Shown here: positions 19,232 through 30,513 of the stretch, piece by piece
Layout: each line of letters starts with the position of its first letter
Position numbering within the stretch: position 1 is the stretch's first letter
Source: Sphingobium sp. CECT 9361
GTDB taxonomy: Bacteria; Pseudomonadota; Alphaproteobacteria; Sphingomonadales; Sphingomonadaceae
DNA length: 64,000 bases
Assembly: GCF_918741285.1 (NCBI RefSeq)
Contig: NZ_CAKKNC010000001.1
Span: forward strand, 124,001-188,000
Direction: 5' to 3'
Notes under the pieces: model-generated
The model's input: only the letters and a program-made list of their open reading frames with translations
What the model was told of the DNA's origin: nothing
The model's database searches: none
Made by a program: the position numbers and the translations under genes

Positions 19232-20130
19232 CAGAAGTAACCTTCCTGCTTCTTCTTCTCCATGCCTGCGCCGCCCGAATCCTTGTCGATGGCGCGGCCC
19301 TGGCGTTCCGATGTGGTCGTCAGCAGCATTTCCTGAATGACCTGCGGCAAGGTGGTCGCTTCGCTCTCGACTGCGCCGGTGAGCGGATAGCAGCCCAAGG
19401 TGCGGAAGCGGATGGAGCGTTCGACCGGCACTTCGCCGGGGGCCAGCGGGAAACGGTCGTCATCGACCATCAGCAACATGCCGTCACGTTCGACCGTGGG
19501 GCGGGGGGCGGAGAAATAAAGCGGGACGATCTCGATATTTTCCAGATGGATATATTGCCAGATGTCGAGCTCGGTCCAGTTGCTGATCGGGAAGACGCGC
19601 ATCGATTCGCCCTTCGCCTTGCGCGCATTGTAGAGACGCCACAGTTCGGGGCGCTGCTGCTTGGGATCCCAGCGATGATTGGCCGAGCGGAAGCTGAACA
19701 CGCGCTCCTTGGCGCGGCTCTTTTCCTCGTCGCGCCGCGCGCCACCGAAGGCCGCGTCGAAGCCATGGAGGTCGAGTGCTTGCTTCAGCCCTTCGGTCTT
19801 CCACATGTCGGTGTGCAGGGGGCCGTGATCGAACGGGTTGATCCCTTTCTCAATCGCTTCCGGGTTTTGATAGACCAGCAATTCCATGCCCGCGTCACGC
19901 GCGGCCTTTTCGCGCAATTCGTACATCGCCCGGAACTTCCACGTCGTATCGACATGAAGAAGCGGGAAGGGCGGCGGCGAAGGGTAGAAGGCCTTCTTGG
20001 CCAGATGCAGCATGACGGCGCTGTCCTTGCCCACGGAATAGAGCATTACCGGGCGCTCTGCCTCGGCCACCACTTCCCGCAGGATGTGGATGCTTTCGGC
20101 TTCCAGACGTTGGAGATGCGTTAGGGACAT
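19231..20130 (-). CDS. cysD: Sulfate adenylyltransferase subunit 2
   Basis: CysD makes APS from ATP and sulfate with help of the CysN GTPase. The PP-loop YSVGKDS is at residues 31-37, followed by [10 protein letters not shown] and [16 protein letters not shown], which bind ATP and sulfate. The C-terminus [15 protein letters not shown] is the conserved CysD tail. The start is set at the ATG at 20130 ([19 protein letters not shown]), giving 299 residues; the frame remains open for another 37 codons upstream but that extension shows no family similarity. It is the first gene of the operon; the 67 bases upstream presumably hold the promoter. Confidence 0.96.
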   Translation of the reverse strand: MSLTHLQRLEAESIHILREVVAEAERPVMLYSVGKDSAVMLHLAKKAFYPSPPPFPLLHVDTTWKFRAMYELREKAARDAGMELLVYQNPEAIEKGINPFDHGPLHTDMWKTEGLKQALDLHGFDAAFGGARRDEEKSRAKERVFSFRSANHRWDPKQQRPELWRLYNARKAKGESMRVFPISNWTELDIWQYIHLENIEIVPLYFSAPRPTVERDGMLLMVDDDRFPLAPGEVPVERSIRFRTLGCYPLTGAVESEATTLPQVIQEMLLTTTSERQGRAIDKDSGGAGMEKKKQEGYF

Positions 20131-20197
20131 GGATATTGCCTTTAGTAATATGCTGCGCCTGTACAGCGCCCAGAGCCTTCCCTTCGACCAAGAATTT

Positions 20198-21091
20198 CTA
20201 TGGCCGCGCAAATGGCCATTCGGGTAGGCCCGGCACATCAACGCGGAACGAGAAAATTGCGCCTGCCAATGGCTGGGTGGTCAGTTGCGCTTCGGTCAGC
20301 CCGGTGCGGGCCGTGGTGACAAAGGCGGTGCGGCGATCGTCTTCGCCGAACGCGATCATCGTCGGACGAGTGACGGGCAATGCGACCTCCATCAGAATCG
20401 CGCCGTCCGGCGCCAATCGGACAACACGACCGCCGTCAAACAGCGCCGTCCAGTAACAGCCTTCTTCATCGACCGATCCGCCATCGGGGCGTCCTTTACC
20501 CAAGGGAAACTGATGCAGGATGCGGCGACCGGACAGCGTGCCGGTGTCGGGATCATAGTCATAGGCGCGGGCCGCATGGGTGGGCGTGTCACTGTGGTAG
20601 AATCGTCGTCCGTCGGCGCTGAACGCTGCGCCGTTGCAGGTCAGCATACCGCTTTCGATCTCCTTGATCGTGCCATCGCCATCCAGCCGATAAAGGGCGG
20701 CATCCTGCGCGGACTTGGTCATGTTGACGCTGCCGGCCCAAAAGCGGCCCTGCGGATCGGTGCGCCCGTCGTTGAAGCGAATGTCGGGGCGATCGGCGAA
20801 GATCTGATCGCCGAACGGCACGGGATCGGCGTCCCAATCGGCCAGCGTCGCAAAGCCATCCTTCATTGCCAGCAACAGGCCCCCTTTTGCGTCAAAGGCA
20901 AAGCATCCGACTGGCGCGTGAAAGAGGCGTGTTTCGTTCATACCCGTCGTCGGATCGAACCGATGAAGTGTGTTGGCGGCGATATCCACCCAGTACAGCC
21001 GGTGCTCGGCCCCATGCCAGCGCGGCCCTTCGCCCAGCAAAGCACACGCATCGAAGGCGACCTTGGGCAAAAATGTCTTAGATTGTGTCAT
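20198..21091 (-). CDS. SMP-30/gluconolactonase-family lactonase
   Basis: A 297-residue six-bladed beta-propeller of the regucalcin/gluconolactonase family. Metal ligands typical of the family are visible: E21 in LLGEGPRWH, Asn in [17 protein letters not shown], Asn in LTCNGAAFS and Asp in the SVDEEG segment. Members hydrolyse sugar lactones, most often in pentose or hexuronate breakdown; no sugar genes lie nearby, so the substrate is unknown. The ATG at 21091 ([10 protein letters not shown]) is chosen; the frame continues upstream but through the promoter of the divergent thioesterase. A 12-base perfect palindrome lies 9 bases upstream of the start. Confidence 0.88.
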   Translation of the reverse strand: MTQSKTFLPKVAFDACALLGEGPRWHGAEHRLYWVDIAANTLHRFDPTTGMNETRLFHAPVGCFAFDAKGGLLLAMKDGFATLADWDADPVPFGDQIFADRPDIRFNDGRTDPQGRFWAGSVNMTKSAQDAALYRLDGDGTIKEIESGMLTCNGAAFSADGRRFYHSDTPTHAARAYDYDPDTGTLSGRRILHQFPLGKGRPDGGSVDEEGCYWTALFDGGRVVRLAPDGAILMEVALPVTRPTMIAFGEDDRRTAFVTTARTGLTEAQLTTQPLAGAIFSFRVDVPGLPEWPFARP

Positions 21092-21100
21092 AAAGGCTGC

Positions 21101-21112
21101 AATTCCGGAATT
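21101..21112. promoter_or_regulatory. 12-base perfect palindrome AATTCCGGAATT
   Basis: The sequence lies immediately upstream of the SMP-30 gene and in the intergenic region shared with the divergent thioesterase gene. Perfect symmetry and position suggest an operator for a dimeric repressor of the lactonase gene. A chance palindrome cannot be excluded. Confidence 0.35.
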
Positions 21113-21206
21113 TGTGGCACTTCCACGGCTTAGCCCGATTGCATATTGCGAGAGGGGGGCTAAGCACAAGCGACACTATTTTTGTCCCGACCGCGAAAGG
21201 CTGGAT

Positions 21207-21641
21207 ATGGCAAAGCCCGCCCCCTGGCGCCTCGAAATCGATCGCTATCCCTTCGTCAAAACCATGGCCACACGGTTTCGTGATCTCGACATCATGGGGC
21301 ACGTCAACAATGTCGCCATGGCCGGAATTTTCGAGACGGCACGCGTCCACTTTCATCGGCATCTGGGTCGCCATCCGCAGGATCAGGGTGTCCGCTGGCT
21401 CATCGCATCGGTGCATGTCGAATATCTGCAGGAAGCACACTTCCCTGACGAAGTGACCGTGGGCTGCTCCATTGCAAAGATCGGCAATACGAGCTGGACG
21501 ATTTATGCAGCCGCGTTCCAGAACGGTGAGTGCGTTGCGACTTGCGATTGCGTGGTGGTGACGCATGGTCCAGGCGGCAGGCGGGTTGTGGACGGGGCCT
21601 TGCGTACCGCAATGGAAGCCAACCGGTTTCGCGAAGGTTGA
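21207..21641 (+). CDS. Hotdog-fold acyl-CoA thioesterase
   Basis: A 144-residue protein of the 4-hydroxybenzoyl-CoA thioesterase type. The family signature is ATRFRDLDIMGHVNNVAMAG, in which the Asp of DIMGHVNN is the catalytic residue; it is followed by the central helix and a strand reading RWLIASVHVEYLQEAHFPDE. It probably hydrolyses a fatty or aromatic acyl-CoA; the exact substrate is not evident. Start is the ATG at 21207 (MAKPAPWRLEIDRYPF) with AAAGG nine bases upstream. The longer frame starting at 20970 is antisense to the lactonase gene. Confidence 0.87.
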   Translation: MAKPAPWRLEIDRYPFVKTMATRFRDLDIMGHVNNVAMAGIFETARVHFHRHLGRHPQDQGVRWLIASVHVEYLQEAHFPDEVTVGCSIAKIGNTSWTIYAAAFQNGECVATCDCVVVTHGPGGRRVVDGALRTAMEANRFREG

Positions 21642-21710
21642 TGCGGCGTTAACTATTTCTTTGCAGTCGGGTGACTAAACGTCAGGTTCCAAAAGCCTGG
21701 AATTGTCGCC

Positions 21711-22334
21711 ATGTTCCGATTTCCCCGCAGCCAGAATATCACGCCAGATGTTCGAGATACCGCGTCGGCCCCGTCGCGCCGCCTGCGGTTGCTAGTGGTC
21801 GATGAAAATCCCACGGCGCTGTCCGTCATCGGGCGTCGGCTTTCGCACATGGGACATGACGTGGTGCTGGCCCAGAATGGCTTTGCCGGATTGTCCTTCC
21901 TGAATGCCCAGCGGTTCGATCTTATCATTCTGGACATGGGCATGACGGCGTTGTCCGGAGTGGACACGCTGCGCAAGATGCAGGCGTCCGGCATGATGGT
22001 AGGCGCCAGCACGCTGATGATCACGGGGCGAAGCGATCCGTCCGCCATTGTCGAAGCGCTGGAGGCCGGGGCGGACGACCAGATCGTCAAACCCTTCGAT
22101 TTCGAGGTGCTGGATGCGCGCATCCGTCACATCGTTTCGCGCGCTCAGCGGATCGCGGATCTCAAGCGCCACAACGAAACGCTGGATGCCCGGATCGCCC
22201 GCCGCGCCGTCGAACTGGGCGAGGCGCGCAACCAGTTGGAGGAACTGACGGCCGACCGGACACGGATTGCGCAATCCATCCAGATGTTGACCGAACAACT
22301 CGCGCAACTCAACGCGGCGCGCGCGCAGGCCTAA
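21711..22334 (+). CDS. Stand-alone response-regulator receiver with coiled-coil tail
   Basis: The N-terminal receiver domain (about residues 25-143) is complete: acidic pair D31/E32, phosphoacceptor D75 in LIILDMGM, Thr105 in LMITGRSD and Lys127 in QIVKPFD. After residue 143 comes a charged helical stretch with heptad-like Leu spacing (LKRHNETLDARIARRAVELG, NQLEELTADRT, IQMLTEQLAQL). No DNA-binding or enzymatic output domain is present, so it probably works by protein contact or as a phosphate relay. No histidine kinase lies nearby. The stop overlaps the convergent siroheme-type gene by four bases. Confidence 0.88.
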   Translation: MFRFPRSQNITPDVRDTASAPSRRLRLLVVDENPTALSVIGRRLSHMGHDVVLAQNGFAGLSFLNAQRFDLIILDMGMTALSGVDTLRKMQASGMMVGASTLMITGRSDPSAIVEALEAGADDQIVKPFDFEVLDARIRHIVSRAQRIADLKRHNETLDARIARRAVELGEARNQLEELTADRTRIAQSIQMLTEQLAQLNAARAQA

Positions 22335-23104
22335 CCCGCCGCAATTTCCAGCCAGAGCGACAGGCCGGGACCCGGCTCGGTTGGGGCTGTTTCGGTCATT
22401 ATGCGCTGTGCATCGGCACGCGCACGCGTGAGGATCGCCGCCGGTACATTGGCAGCATGGTAGATGCGATCCGCTTCACCCATCAATCTGGCCGTGCCAA
22501 GCGTCAGGTCGTCGGGATCGCCCGATGTCAGCAGGATAGCGATCATCCGATCCGCCACAGGTTCCCCCGCAGACGCCAGCCAGCGCGCGGTTGCTTCGGC
22601 ATCCTGCACGGCGAGCGGGTCCAGCATCCCACCGCTGGCGAGGGCTGCATCCAGCGCCCGTCGCCTTTGCGCAGGAAGCGGCCAGCGTTCTTTCATCATG
22701 GGCCGCGCGGCTTCCAGTGCTAGCGCCAGTGCGCCGAGCGTTGCGGGGAGCAACGCTTCGATCCGCTGCCTTACCACTTTGGCCAATCCCGCCGACGCGC
22801 CGCCGGTTCCCACGGCGATCAACACCGGATCGCGATCGACGATGGCGGGCAAAGTGAAATCGCACAGGGTGGGCCGATCGACGGCGTTCACCAATATGCC
22901 GCGCGCCTTCAGTCTTGCGATGGCGGCTTCCGCATCGGCATCGTCGTCAATGGCGACAATGGCGAGCGCCGCTTGCGCGTCTTCGTCGACGATCCGCGCG
23001 CCTGCCCGTTCCAGCAACCGGCGCTTGGCGTCTGCCGCTTCGCCTTCACCCAGCAGGATTACAGGCCGATCCGCCAGTCGAACGAACAGCGGCAGGCTAT
23101 GCAT
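22331..23104 (-). CDS. Precorrin-2 dehydrogenase / sirohydrochlorin ferrochelatase (CysG N-terminal type)
   Basis: This 257-residue protein corresponds to the Met8/CysG N-terminal module, which oxidises precorrin-2 with NAD and inserts iron to make siroheme, the cofactor of sulfite and nitrite reductases. Visible features are the dinucleotide fold start VILLGEGEAADAKRRLLERA, VNAVDRPTLCDFTLPAIV, and the dimerisation motif GTGGASAGLAKVVRQRIE. The methyltransferase half of CysG is absent, and the C-terminal part (TSGDPDDLTLGTARLMGEAD) is divergent but resembles the start of that domain. The ATG at 23104 (MHSLPLFVRLADRP) begins 5 bases after the lysA stop, so it is probably co-transcribed with lysA. 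Confidence 0.82.
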   Translation of the reverse strand: MHSLPLFVRLADRPVILLGEGEAADAKRRLLERAGARIVDEDAQAALAIVAIDDDADAEAAIARLKARGILVNAVDRPTLCDFTLPAIVDRDPVLIAVGTGGASAGLAKVVRQRIEALLPATLGALALALEAARPMMKERWPLPAQRRRALDAALASGGMLDPLAVQDAEATARWLASAGEPVADRMIAILLTSGDPDDLTLGTARLMGEADRIYHAANVPAAILTRARADAQRIMTETAPTEPGPGLSLWLEIAAG

Positions 23105-23109
23105 TGGCC

Positions 23110-24372
23110 CTACTTGGCCCAGTCGGGGATGATGTCGCCGTCGATCAGCGTCTGGATCGGCGGGCGGGGGCGCACGATGGCCCATTTGTCGCCCGATACC
23201 AGCACTTCGGGCGTGAGCGCGCGGCTGTTATAGGTGTTGGCCATCGTCGCGCCATAAGCGCCTGCCGTCATGAAGGCGACGAGATCGCCGGCCTGCACAT
23301 GATCCATCGCGCGGTTCGTCGCGAAAGTATCGCCGCTTTCGCACACCGGGCCGACGACATTGGCGGTGGTCGACTTTCCGCTGGGTTTCACGGCGCGAAT
23401 ATCATGCCATGCGTCGTAGAGGCTGGGGCGGAGGAGGTCGTTCATGGCCGCGTCGACGATCACGAAAGGCTGTGTCGCGCCTTGCTTCACCCGCACCACG
23501 CGCGAAATAAGGGCACCGGCGTTGCCGACGATGACGCGCCCCGGCTCGAACATCAGCCGCACGCCCCAATCCTGCGTCACACGCGTCACCATCGCACCAT
23601 AGGCGGCGGGGCTGGGGGGGACGGGCAAAGCGGGATCGTAAGGCACGCCAAGGCCACCGCCCAGATCGGCGGTGCGGATATCGTGGCCTTCGTCACCCAA
23701 GGCTTCGATCAGTGCGCCGACTTTCACGAACGCCGCTTCCAAAGGCGCAAGGTCGGTCAACTGGCTGCCGATATGGACGGCAACGCCCTGGACATCCAGG
23801 CCCGGCAACTGCGCAGCGCGATCATAGGCGGCGATGGCGCGATCATAAGGGATGCCGAACTTGTTTTCCGACTTGCCCGTCGAAATCTTGGCATGGGTGC
23901 CAGCATCTACATCGGGATTGATGCGATAGGCGACGCGCGCGACCTTGCCCATTGCCACCGCGACGGCATTGAGCATTTCGGCTTCCGGTTCGCTTTCCAG
24001 ATTGAACTGGAAAATGCCCTTTTCGAGTGCGAGTCGCATTTCCTCTTCGGTCTTGCCGACGCCGGAAAACACGACGCGGTCCGCCGGGATGCCTGCCGCC
24101 AAGGCGCGCAGCAACTCGCCCCCCGACACGACATCGGCGCCAAGCCCCAGCTTGGCGAGCGTGGCCAGCACCGCTGCATTGGGATTGGCCTTCACCGCAA
24201 AGGCGATGAGCGGATTGTCGAGCGCGCCAAGCGCTTCGCGAAACACGCCGACATGGCGCGTCAGCGTTGCAGTGGAATAGACGTAGACGGGCGTGCCGAC
24301 GGCATCGGCGATGGCCGCCATCGGCACCTGTTCGACGTGCATGGCGCCGTCGCGATATTCGAAATGATCCAT
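23110..24372 (-). CDS. lysA: Diaminopimelate decarboxylase
   Basis: LysA makes lysine from meso-diaminopimelate using pyridoxal phosphate. The PLP lysine is K61 in IAFAVKANPN. Other family motifs are the GVGKTEEEM loop, VHIGSQLTDL, DLGGGLGVPYDP, MFEPGRVIVGNAG and the active-site VGPVCESGDTFA with the substrate-binding cysteine, then GAYGATMANTYNSR. The 420-residue length is normal. The start ATG at 24372 is 9 bases after the small lipoprotein stop, placing lysA in an argH-lipoprotein-lysA operon. Confidence 0.96.
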   Translation of the reverse strand: MDHFEYRDGAMHVEQVPMAAIADAVGTPVYVYSTATLTRHVGVFREALGALDNPLIAFAVKANPNAAVLATLAKLGLGADVVSGGELLRALAAGIPADRVVFSGVGKTEEEMRLALEKGIFQFNLESEPEAEMLNAVAVAMGKVARVAYRINPDVDAGTHAKISTGKSENKFGIPYDRAIAAYDRAAQLPGLDVQGVAVHIGSQLTDLAPLEAAFVKVGALIEALGDEGHDIRTADLGGGLGVPYDPALPVPPSPAAYGAMVTRVTQDWGVRLMFEPGRVIVGNAGALISRVVRVKQGATQPFVIVDAAMNDLLRPSLYDAWHDIRAVKPSGKSTTANVVGPVCESGDTFATNRAMDHVQAGDLVAFMTAGAYGATMANTYNSRALTPEVLVSGDKWAIVRPRPPIQTLIDGDIIPDWAK

Positions 24373-24381
24373 GAGCGTCGC

Positions 24382-24630
24382 TTAGTGGGCGCTGGGCGGC
24401 AAGTCGAATGGATCGTCAGTGCGTTCCTTCGATTGTGTCAATAATTCCGCATTGCGTTCGGGGCGGGACTGCGTGGAGGGCGTCATCAGTTCCTGTGCCG
24501 TTTGCGGGGCAGTGGCGCCGAGCGCTGTGGGGATTGGCCGCGCGCCCTCTGCGGGCTTGAGCGCCTGGCGTCCGCCACAGGCCGCAAGTGTTGCCAACAG
24601 AGCGAGGCTGATCGCCAGTTTACGGGTCAT
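24382..24630 (-). CDS. Small LptM-like lipoprotein between argH and lysA
   Basis: An 82-residue lipoprotein with signal peptide [18 protein letters not shown] and lipobox LAAC (Cys18), followed by [14 protein letters not shown] and a Pro/Thr/Gln-rich, probably unstructured tail. The position next to lysA matches LptM (YifL), a small lipoprotein that helps mature the LptDE lipopolysaccharide translocon and is usually encoded beside lysA or dapF. The short segment after the Cys (CGGRQALKP) resembles the CGxKGPLxxP motif only loosely, so the assignment rests mainly on size, lipobox and gene position. Its ATG overlaps the argH stop by four bases. Confidence 0.75.
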   Translation of the reverse strand: MTRKLAISLALLATLAACGGRQALKPAEGARPIPTALGATAPQTAQELMTPSTQSRPERNAELLTQSKERTDDPFDLPPSAH

Positions 24631-26000
24631 GCGGCATGCTCCTTGGCGCGGGCTTCGGCAATGCGGGCGCGCACCTGATCGGGGGCGGTGCCGCCATGGC
24701 TGCGGCGGCTGGCGACCGATGCGTCAACCGTCAGCACGGCATAGAGGCCGTCGGTGATTCGCGCGTCGATGTCCTGGAGGTCCGCGAGTGGCAGATCGGC
24801 AAGCTGTAGCCCGCGATCCTCGGCCAGTTTGACGGCGCGACCGGTGATATGATGGGCTTCGCGGAACGGCACATTGGCTTCGCGCACCAGCCAGTCGGCC
24901 AGATCGGTGGCGGTTGCATAGCCGCTCTCGGCCAGCGCGCGCATCCGGTCGGTACGGAACGTGACCGTCTCGATCATGCCGGTCATTGCGGCAATCGACA
25001 GGCCCAGCAGGTCGTGCGCCTCGAACACCGGCGGTTTGTCGTCCTGCATATCCTTGGAATAAGCTAGCGGCAGGCCCTTCATTGTGATGACGAGTGCCGT
25101 CATGCAGCCTGCGATCCGTCCGGCATGGCCGCGCACCAGTTCCGCCGCGTCGGGATTGCGCTTTTGCGGCATGATCGAACTGCCGGTGGAATAGGCGTCG
25201 GGCAGCTTTACGAAGCCGAAGGGCTGGCTCGCCCAGATGACGAATTCTTCGGCCAGGCGGGAAAGGTGAAGGCTGCACTGTGTTGCGGCCATCAGGTAAT
25301 CGAGCGCAAAGTCGCGATCCGATACGCTGTCCAGGCTGTTGCCGGTGGGCCGGTCGAAGCCCAGCGCCACCGCCGTTGCATGGCGGTCGATTGGAAAGCC
25401 CGTGCCAGCCAAGGCCGCCGCGCCCAGCGGACATTCGTTCATCCGCACACGCGCATCTGCAAAGCGCGACCGGTCCCGGCCGATCATCGCGTGATAGGCC
25501 ATTAGATGGTGCCCCAGCGTCACGGGCTGTGCCGACTGCAAATGGGTGAAGCCGGGCATCACCGCATCGGCATGGTCTTCGGCGCGCGTCAGCAACGCGG
25601 ATTGCAAGGCGGCGAGGCCCGCTTCGACCTGATCGATGGCGTCGCGCACCCAGAGGCGCAAATCGGTCGCGACCTGATCGTTGCGGGAGCGCGCGGTGTG
25701 GAGTCGTCCGGCAACCGGCCCGATCAATTCGGCCAGCCGCGATTCGGTGACCATGTGAATATCTTCAAGGTCGAGATCGACGGGTACGCCGTTCGCCGCA
25801 TATTCGGCGGCGACCCGATCCAGACCGGCGCTGATCGTTGCCGCATCCTCGGCCGAAACGATGCCTTGTTGCCCCAGCATGGCGACATGCGCCTTCGATC
25901 CGGCGATATCCTGTTGCGACAATCGCTTGTCGAAGGGGATAGAGGCGTTTATCTCGCGCATGACTGAAGCCGGGCCGGCGGCAAAACGCCCGCCCCACAT
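24627..26000 (-). CDS. argH: Argininosuccinate lyase
   Basis: ArgH cleaves argininosuccinate to arginine and fumarate. The 457-residue protein starts [20 protein letters not shown]. It has the family features [33 protein letters not shown], the catalytic His region [20 protein letters not shown] and the fumarase-superfamily signature [12 protein letters not shown]. The ATG at 26000 has AAGGA upstream at 14-18 bases. That ATG lies on the opposite strand within four bases of an in-frame ATG for the divergent TlpA-like gene, so the two genes' 5' ends touch or overlap. Confidence 0.96.
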   Translation of the reverse strand: MWGGRFAAGPASVMREINASIPFDKRLSQQDIAGSKAHVAMLGQQGIVSAEDAATISAGLDRVAAEYAANGVPVDLDLEDIHMVTESRLAELIGPVAGRLHTARSRNDQVATDLRLWVRDAIDQVEAGLAALQSALLTRAEDHADAVMPGFTHLQSAQPVTLGHHLMAYHAMIGRDRSRFADARVRMNECPLGAAALAGTGFPIDRHATAVALGFDRPTGNSLDSVSDRDFALDYLMAATQCSLHLSRLAEEFVIWASQPFGFVKLPDAYSTGSSIMPQKRNPDAAELVRGHAGRIAGCMTALVITMKGLPLAYSKDMQDDKPPVFEAHDLLGLSIAAMTGMIETVTFRTDRMRALAESGYATATDLADWLVREANVPFREAHHITGRAVKLAEDRGLQLADLPLADLQDIDARITDGLYAVLTVDASVASRRSHGGTAPDQVRARIAEARAKEHAA

Positions 26001-26016
26001 GCTATTGGAGACTTCC

Positions 26017-26640
26017 TTGCGATCCGTAATGGCCTTGCTCCTGATGACCGGCGTGCTTGGCGCATGCGATAGGCAATCCCCGCCTTCCGGGCAAGACGCT
26101 GCGATCAATGCGTCGTCCGCTAGTGTGACGGCCACTGCGACGCCCGATGAAGTGCCCAGCACAGGCGAGGCGGAGGATAGTGCCGCGTTCAAATTCACGC
26201 TGGATCGCAGCAAAGCGGGCACGCCCGCGCCAAAGTTCACCTTTGCTGCGCCGGATGGCGGCGATGCAACGCTGCAGGATTTTGCGGGCAAACCCTTGCT
26301 GGTCAATCTGTGGGCGACATGGTGCACGCCATGTGTTGCCGAAATGCCGACGCTGGATGCAGTCGCTGGCAATTATGCGGCCAAGGGGCTGCAAGTGCTG
26401 ACGATATCGCAGGACAGCCAGGGCGCGGCGCAGGTCGATCCCTTCTTCGCCAAGCGCAAATTTACGCATCTCAAGGGGTGGCTGGACCCGGAAAATCAGT
26501 TCGGGTTCCACTATGCCACCGGCTTGCTGCCGACCAGTGTGCTCTATAATGCCGAGGGGAAGGAAGTAGCACGGGTGATCGGTGCGATGGATTGGCAGAG
26601 CAAGGAAGCCAAGGCGCTGCTGGACGAAACTGTAGGCTGA
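26017..26640 (+). CDS. TlpA-like thioredoxin-fold lipoprotein
   Basis: A membrane-anchored thiol-disulfide reductase, probably acting in the periplasm. From a TTG start at 26017 it has 207 residues: a signal peptide [17 protein letters not shown] with lipobox LGAC (Cys17), a Ser/Ala/Thr-rich linker, and a TlpA/ResA-type thioredoxin domain with the active site WATWCTPC (C103, C106) and the cis-Pro segment [12 protein letters not shown]. The TTG has GGAG six bases upstream, whereas the alternatives (ATG at 25999, overlapping the argH start; ATG at 26029) lack a well-spaced site. Partners could be cytochrome-c maturation or oxidative protein repair; context does not tell. Confidence 0.88.
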   Translation: MRSVMALLLMTGVLGACDRQSPPSGQDAAINASSASVTATATPDEVPSTGEAEDSAAFKFTLDRSKAGTPAPKFTFAAPDGGDATLQDFAGKPLLVNLWATWCTPCVAEMPTLDAVAGNYAAKGLQVLTISQDSQGAAQVDPFFAKRKFTHLKGWLDPENQFGFHYATGLLPTSVLYNAEGKEVARVIGAMDWQSKEAKALLDETVG

Positions 26641-26645
26641 GGCAC

Positions 26646-26822
26646 CTACATCAGGATGAAATGGCGTTCGCCTTCATCCAAACCAGCCTTCGTGCCATGA
26701 TCCCTATCTTTGGAAGGTGATGCTTTGGCGCAGTCCTGTACCGTGTTCTTTTGCCCAGATCCTGGCAAAAGGCTGGCCAGCAGTGCGGCAACGATTACAC
26801 TAAAAAGGGCGGAAAGGCTCAT
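26646..26822 (-). CDS. Possible small secreted or membrane peptide
   Basis: A 58-codon frame begins MSLSALFSVIVAALLASLLP and continues as a charged, hydrophilic tail ending in GERHFILM. The start looks like a signal peptide or a single membrane helix. Codon third positions are less GC-rich than in the neighbours, no ribosome-binding site is obvious, and frames of this length occur by chance, so it remains doubtful. It was found by reading the intergenic DNA directly. Confidence 0.25.
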   Translation of the reverse strand: MSLSALFSVIVAALLASLLPGSGQKNTVQDCAKASPSKDRDHGTKAGLDEGERHFILM

Positions 26823-26896
26823 GGGCCATGACTATTGCGACGCGATAGCTGTCTGAAAGCTGAACGTTACGCAGTCGCATCGAATGGTACTCGGGC

Positions 26897-27049
26897 TTAG
26901 TCTGGCGCGAGGCTTTCCAATCGCCAGCCATGCGCCAGCGGCATTGCTGTCTCGCAAAAGGCGCATTGAGCCATCACGCGCCCCACGAGCCAATGGCTTT
27001 TCCCGCATCCGGGGCAGGGATTTGCTATGTTAGGGCGATACAAGGGCAT
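26897..27049 (-). CDS. Small zinc-ribbon-like protein
   Basis: A 50-residue frame with two CxxC pairs (PCPGCGKSHW and AQCAFCETAM) separated by about 15 residues, the spacing of a one-knuckle zinc ribbon. It starts MPLYRPNIANPCPGCG and ends LESLAPD. A GTG four codons upstream (27061) is an alternative start; farther upstream the frame becomes low-complexity. The four cysteines in so short a peptide make a real gene more likely than not, but no function can be assigned. It lies alone between the TlpA-like gene and acnA. Confidence 0.55.
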   Translation of the reverse strand: MPLYRPNIANPCPGCGKSHWLVGRVMAQCAFCETAMPLAHGWRLESLAPD

Positions 27050-27445
27050 AGGTCGCGCCACTTGCTGGGCACCCATTCGCTCTGGAGAAGAAGCGCTCAA
27101 CATGTTCACGACGGGCCTCCCTTCACACATAATCCACACCAACACCTGGGCGGCGAGTTGTTTCCCTCTTACGACGAAATCGATCGAATATTAAACTGCG
27201 GGGGCGTTTTCGACCGTGCGAGACTGCGCTTTCTCGTGTGTTTGGCCCTGCGCCCGTTGACTCCGTGTCGCCATGCGCTATGGCGCAGGCGCACCGGGAT
27301 TTACCCGCTTTGACCGCCGGTTGATGTATGGTGCGACAGGGTTTCTGGGCGCCCTTCGTCTGACGTCCTATCGGCCCGGTCGCATCTTGTCGCATCCTCC
27401 CCCATCCGTGTGGTCAGCAGCCTTTGTGACGGAGACGCGCGACCT
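27050..27445. other. Long leader region upstream of acnA
   Basis: About 400 bases without a convincing gene. The open frames here on both strands are Arg-rich and have no family similarity. A weak promoter-like pair TTGACT (27257-27262) and TATGGC (27279-27284), 16 bases apart, could serve acnA, leaving a leader of about 150 bases. No riboswitch fold was recognised. Confidence 0.3.
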
Positions 27446-30121
<2,676 letters not shown>

Positions 30122-30142
30122 GGCACCGGTCAGACGGTTTGC

Positions 30143-30177
30143 AAAAGGCCTTCGTCCCCCCCGGACGGAGGCCTTTT
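30143..30177 (+). terminator. Intrinsic terminator after acnA
   Basis: AAAAGGCCT-TCGTCC pairs with GGACGG-AGGCCTTTT around a CCCC-type loop. The A-rich 5' flank and T-rich 3' flank make it able to work in both directions. Confidence 0.85.
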
Positions 30178-30235
30178 CCGCTGCATGAGTTGCGCCGCGC
30201 AACTATATGACATTGTCATATCGCGCAGATTAGTC

Positions 30236-30509
30236 ATGCCCAGTCGGGCATCCAGGCCAGTACCGTCATCTGAGGTCCGTTGGCCGAACGGGTGGAGGCA
30301 CTTGTCGATCGGTCGCCATGCATCGATCAGCGAAGTCATACGCGCAGGCTTACGGCCATGGATCGGAGGAGGCCGCGCTGGACGCGATGATGCGTGAGAA
30401 GATCGCGGAAGCTCTAGCGGATTCAAGACGTTCGATGCCGATTCCGCTCCTAATCAGAAGCGGTGATGGGGCGATCATGGTGGAGTGGCTGGAGGAAATG
30501 AACGCCTGA
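30236..30509 (+). pseudogene. Degraded ParD/CopG-family antitoxin
   Basis: Three consecutive pieces of a ParD-type antitoxin are found in three different frames. The first, LAERVEALVDR, lies in the frame of base 30274, directly after an in-frame TGA. The second, GRHASISEVIRAGLR, lies in the next frame (about 30311-30351). The third, EEAALDAMMREKIAEALADS, lies in the third frame and reads on to the stop at 30507-30509. Placed end to end they reproduce the usual antitoxin order: helix, GRYASxSEVIRAGLR ribbon-helix-helix core, acidic linker, then a tail of the MREKIAEALADPRPSIP kind. At least two frameshifts plus a nonsense codon or a further shift separate them. No ParE toxin sequence was recognised downstream, where the M28 peptidase gene ends 5 bases later. 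Confidence 0.8.
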
Positions 30510-30513
30510 TCGT

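Noticed and set aside
22915-24444. 509-codon plus-strand frame opposite lysA
   Set aside because: lysA is unmistakable on the minus strand; the plus frame is its complement and lacks any motif.
27123-27395. 90-codon minus-strand frame upstream of acnA
   Set aside because: The product is a basic, low-complexity peptide without motifs or a ribosome site, in a region expected to be the acnA leader.
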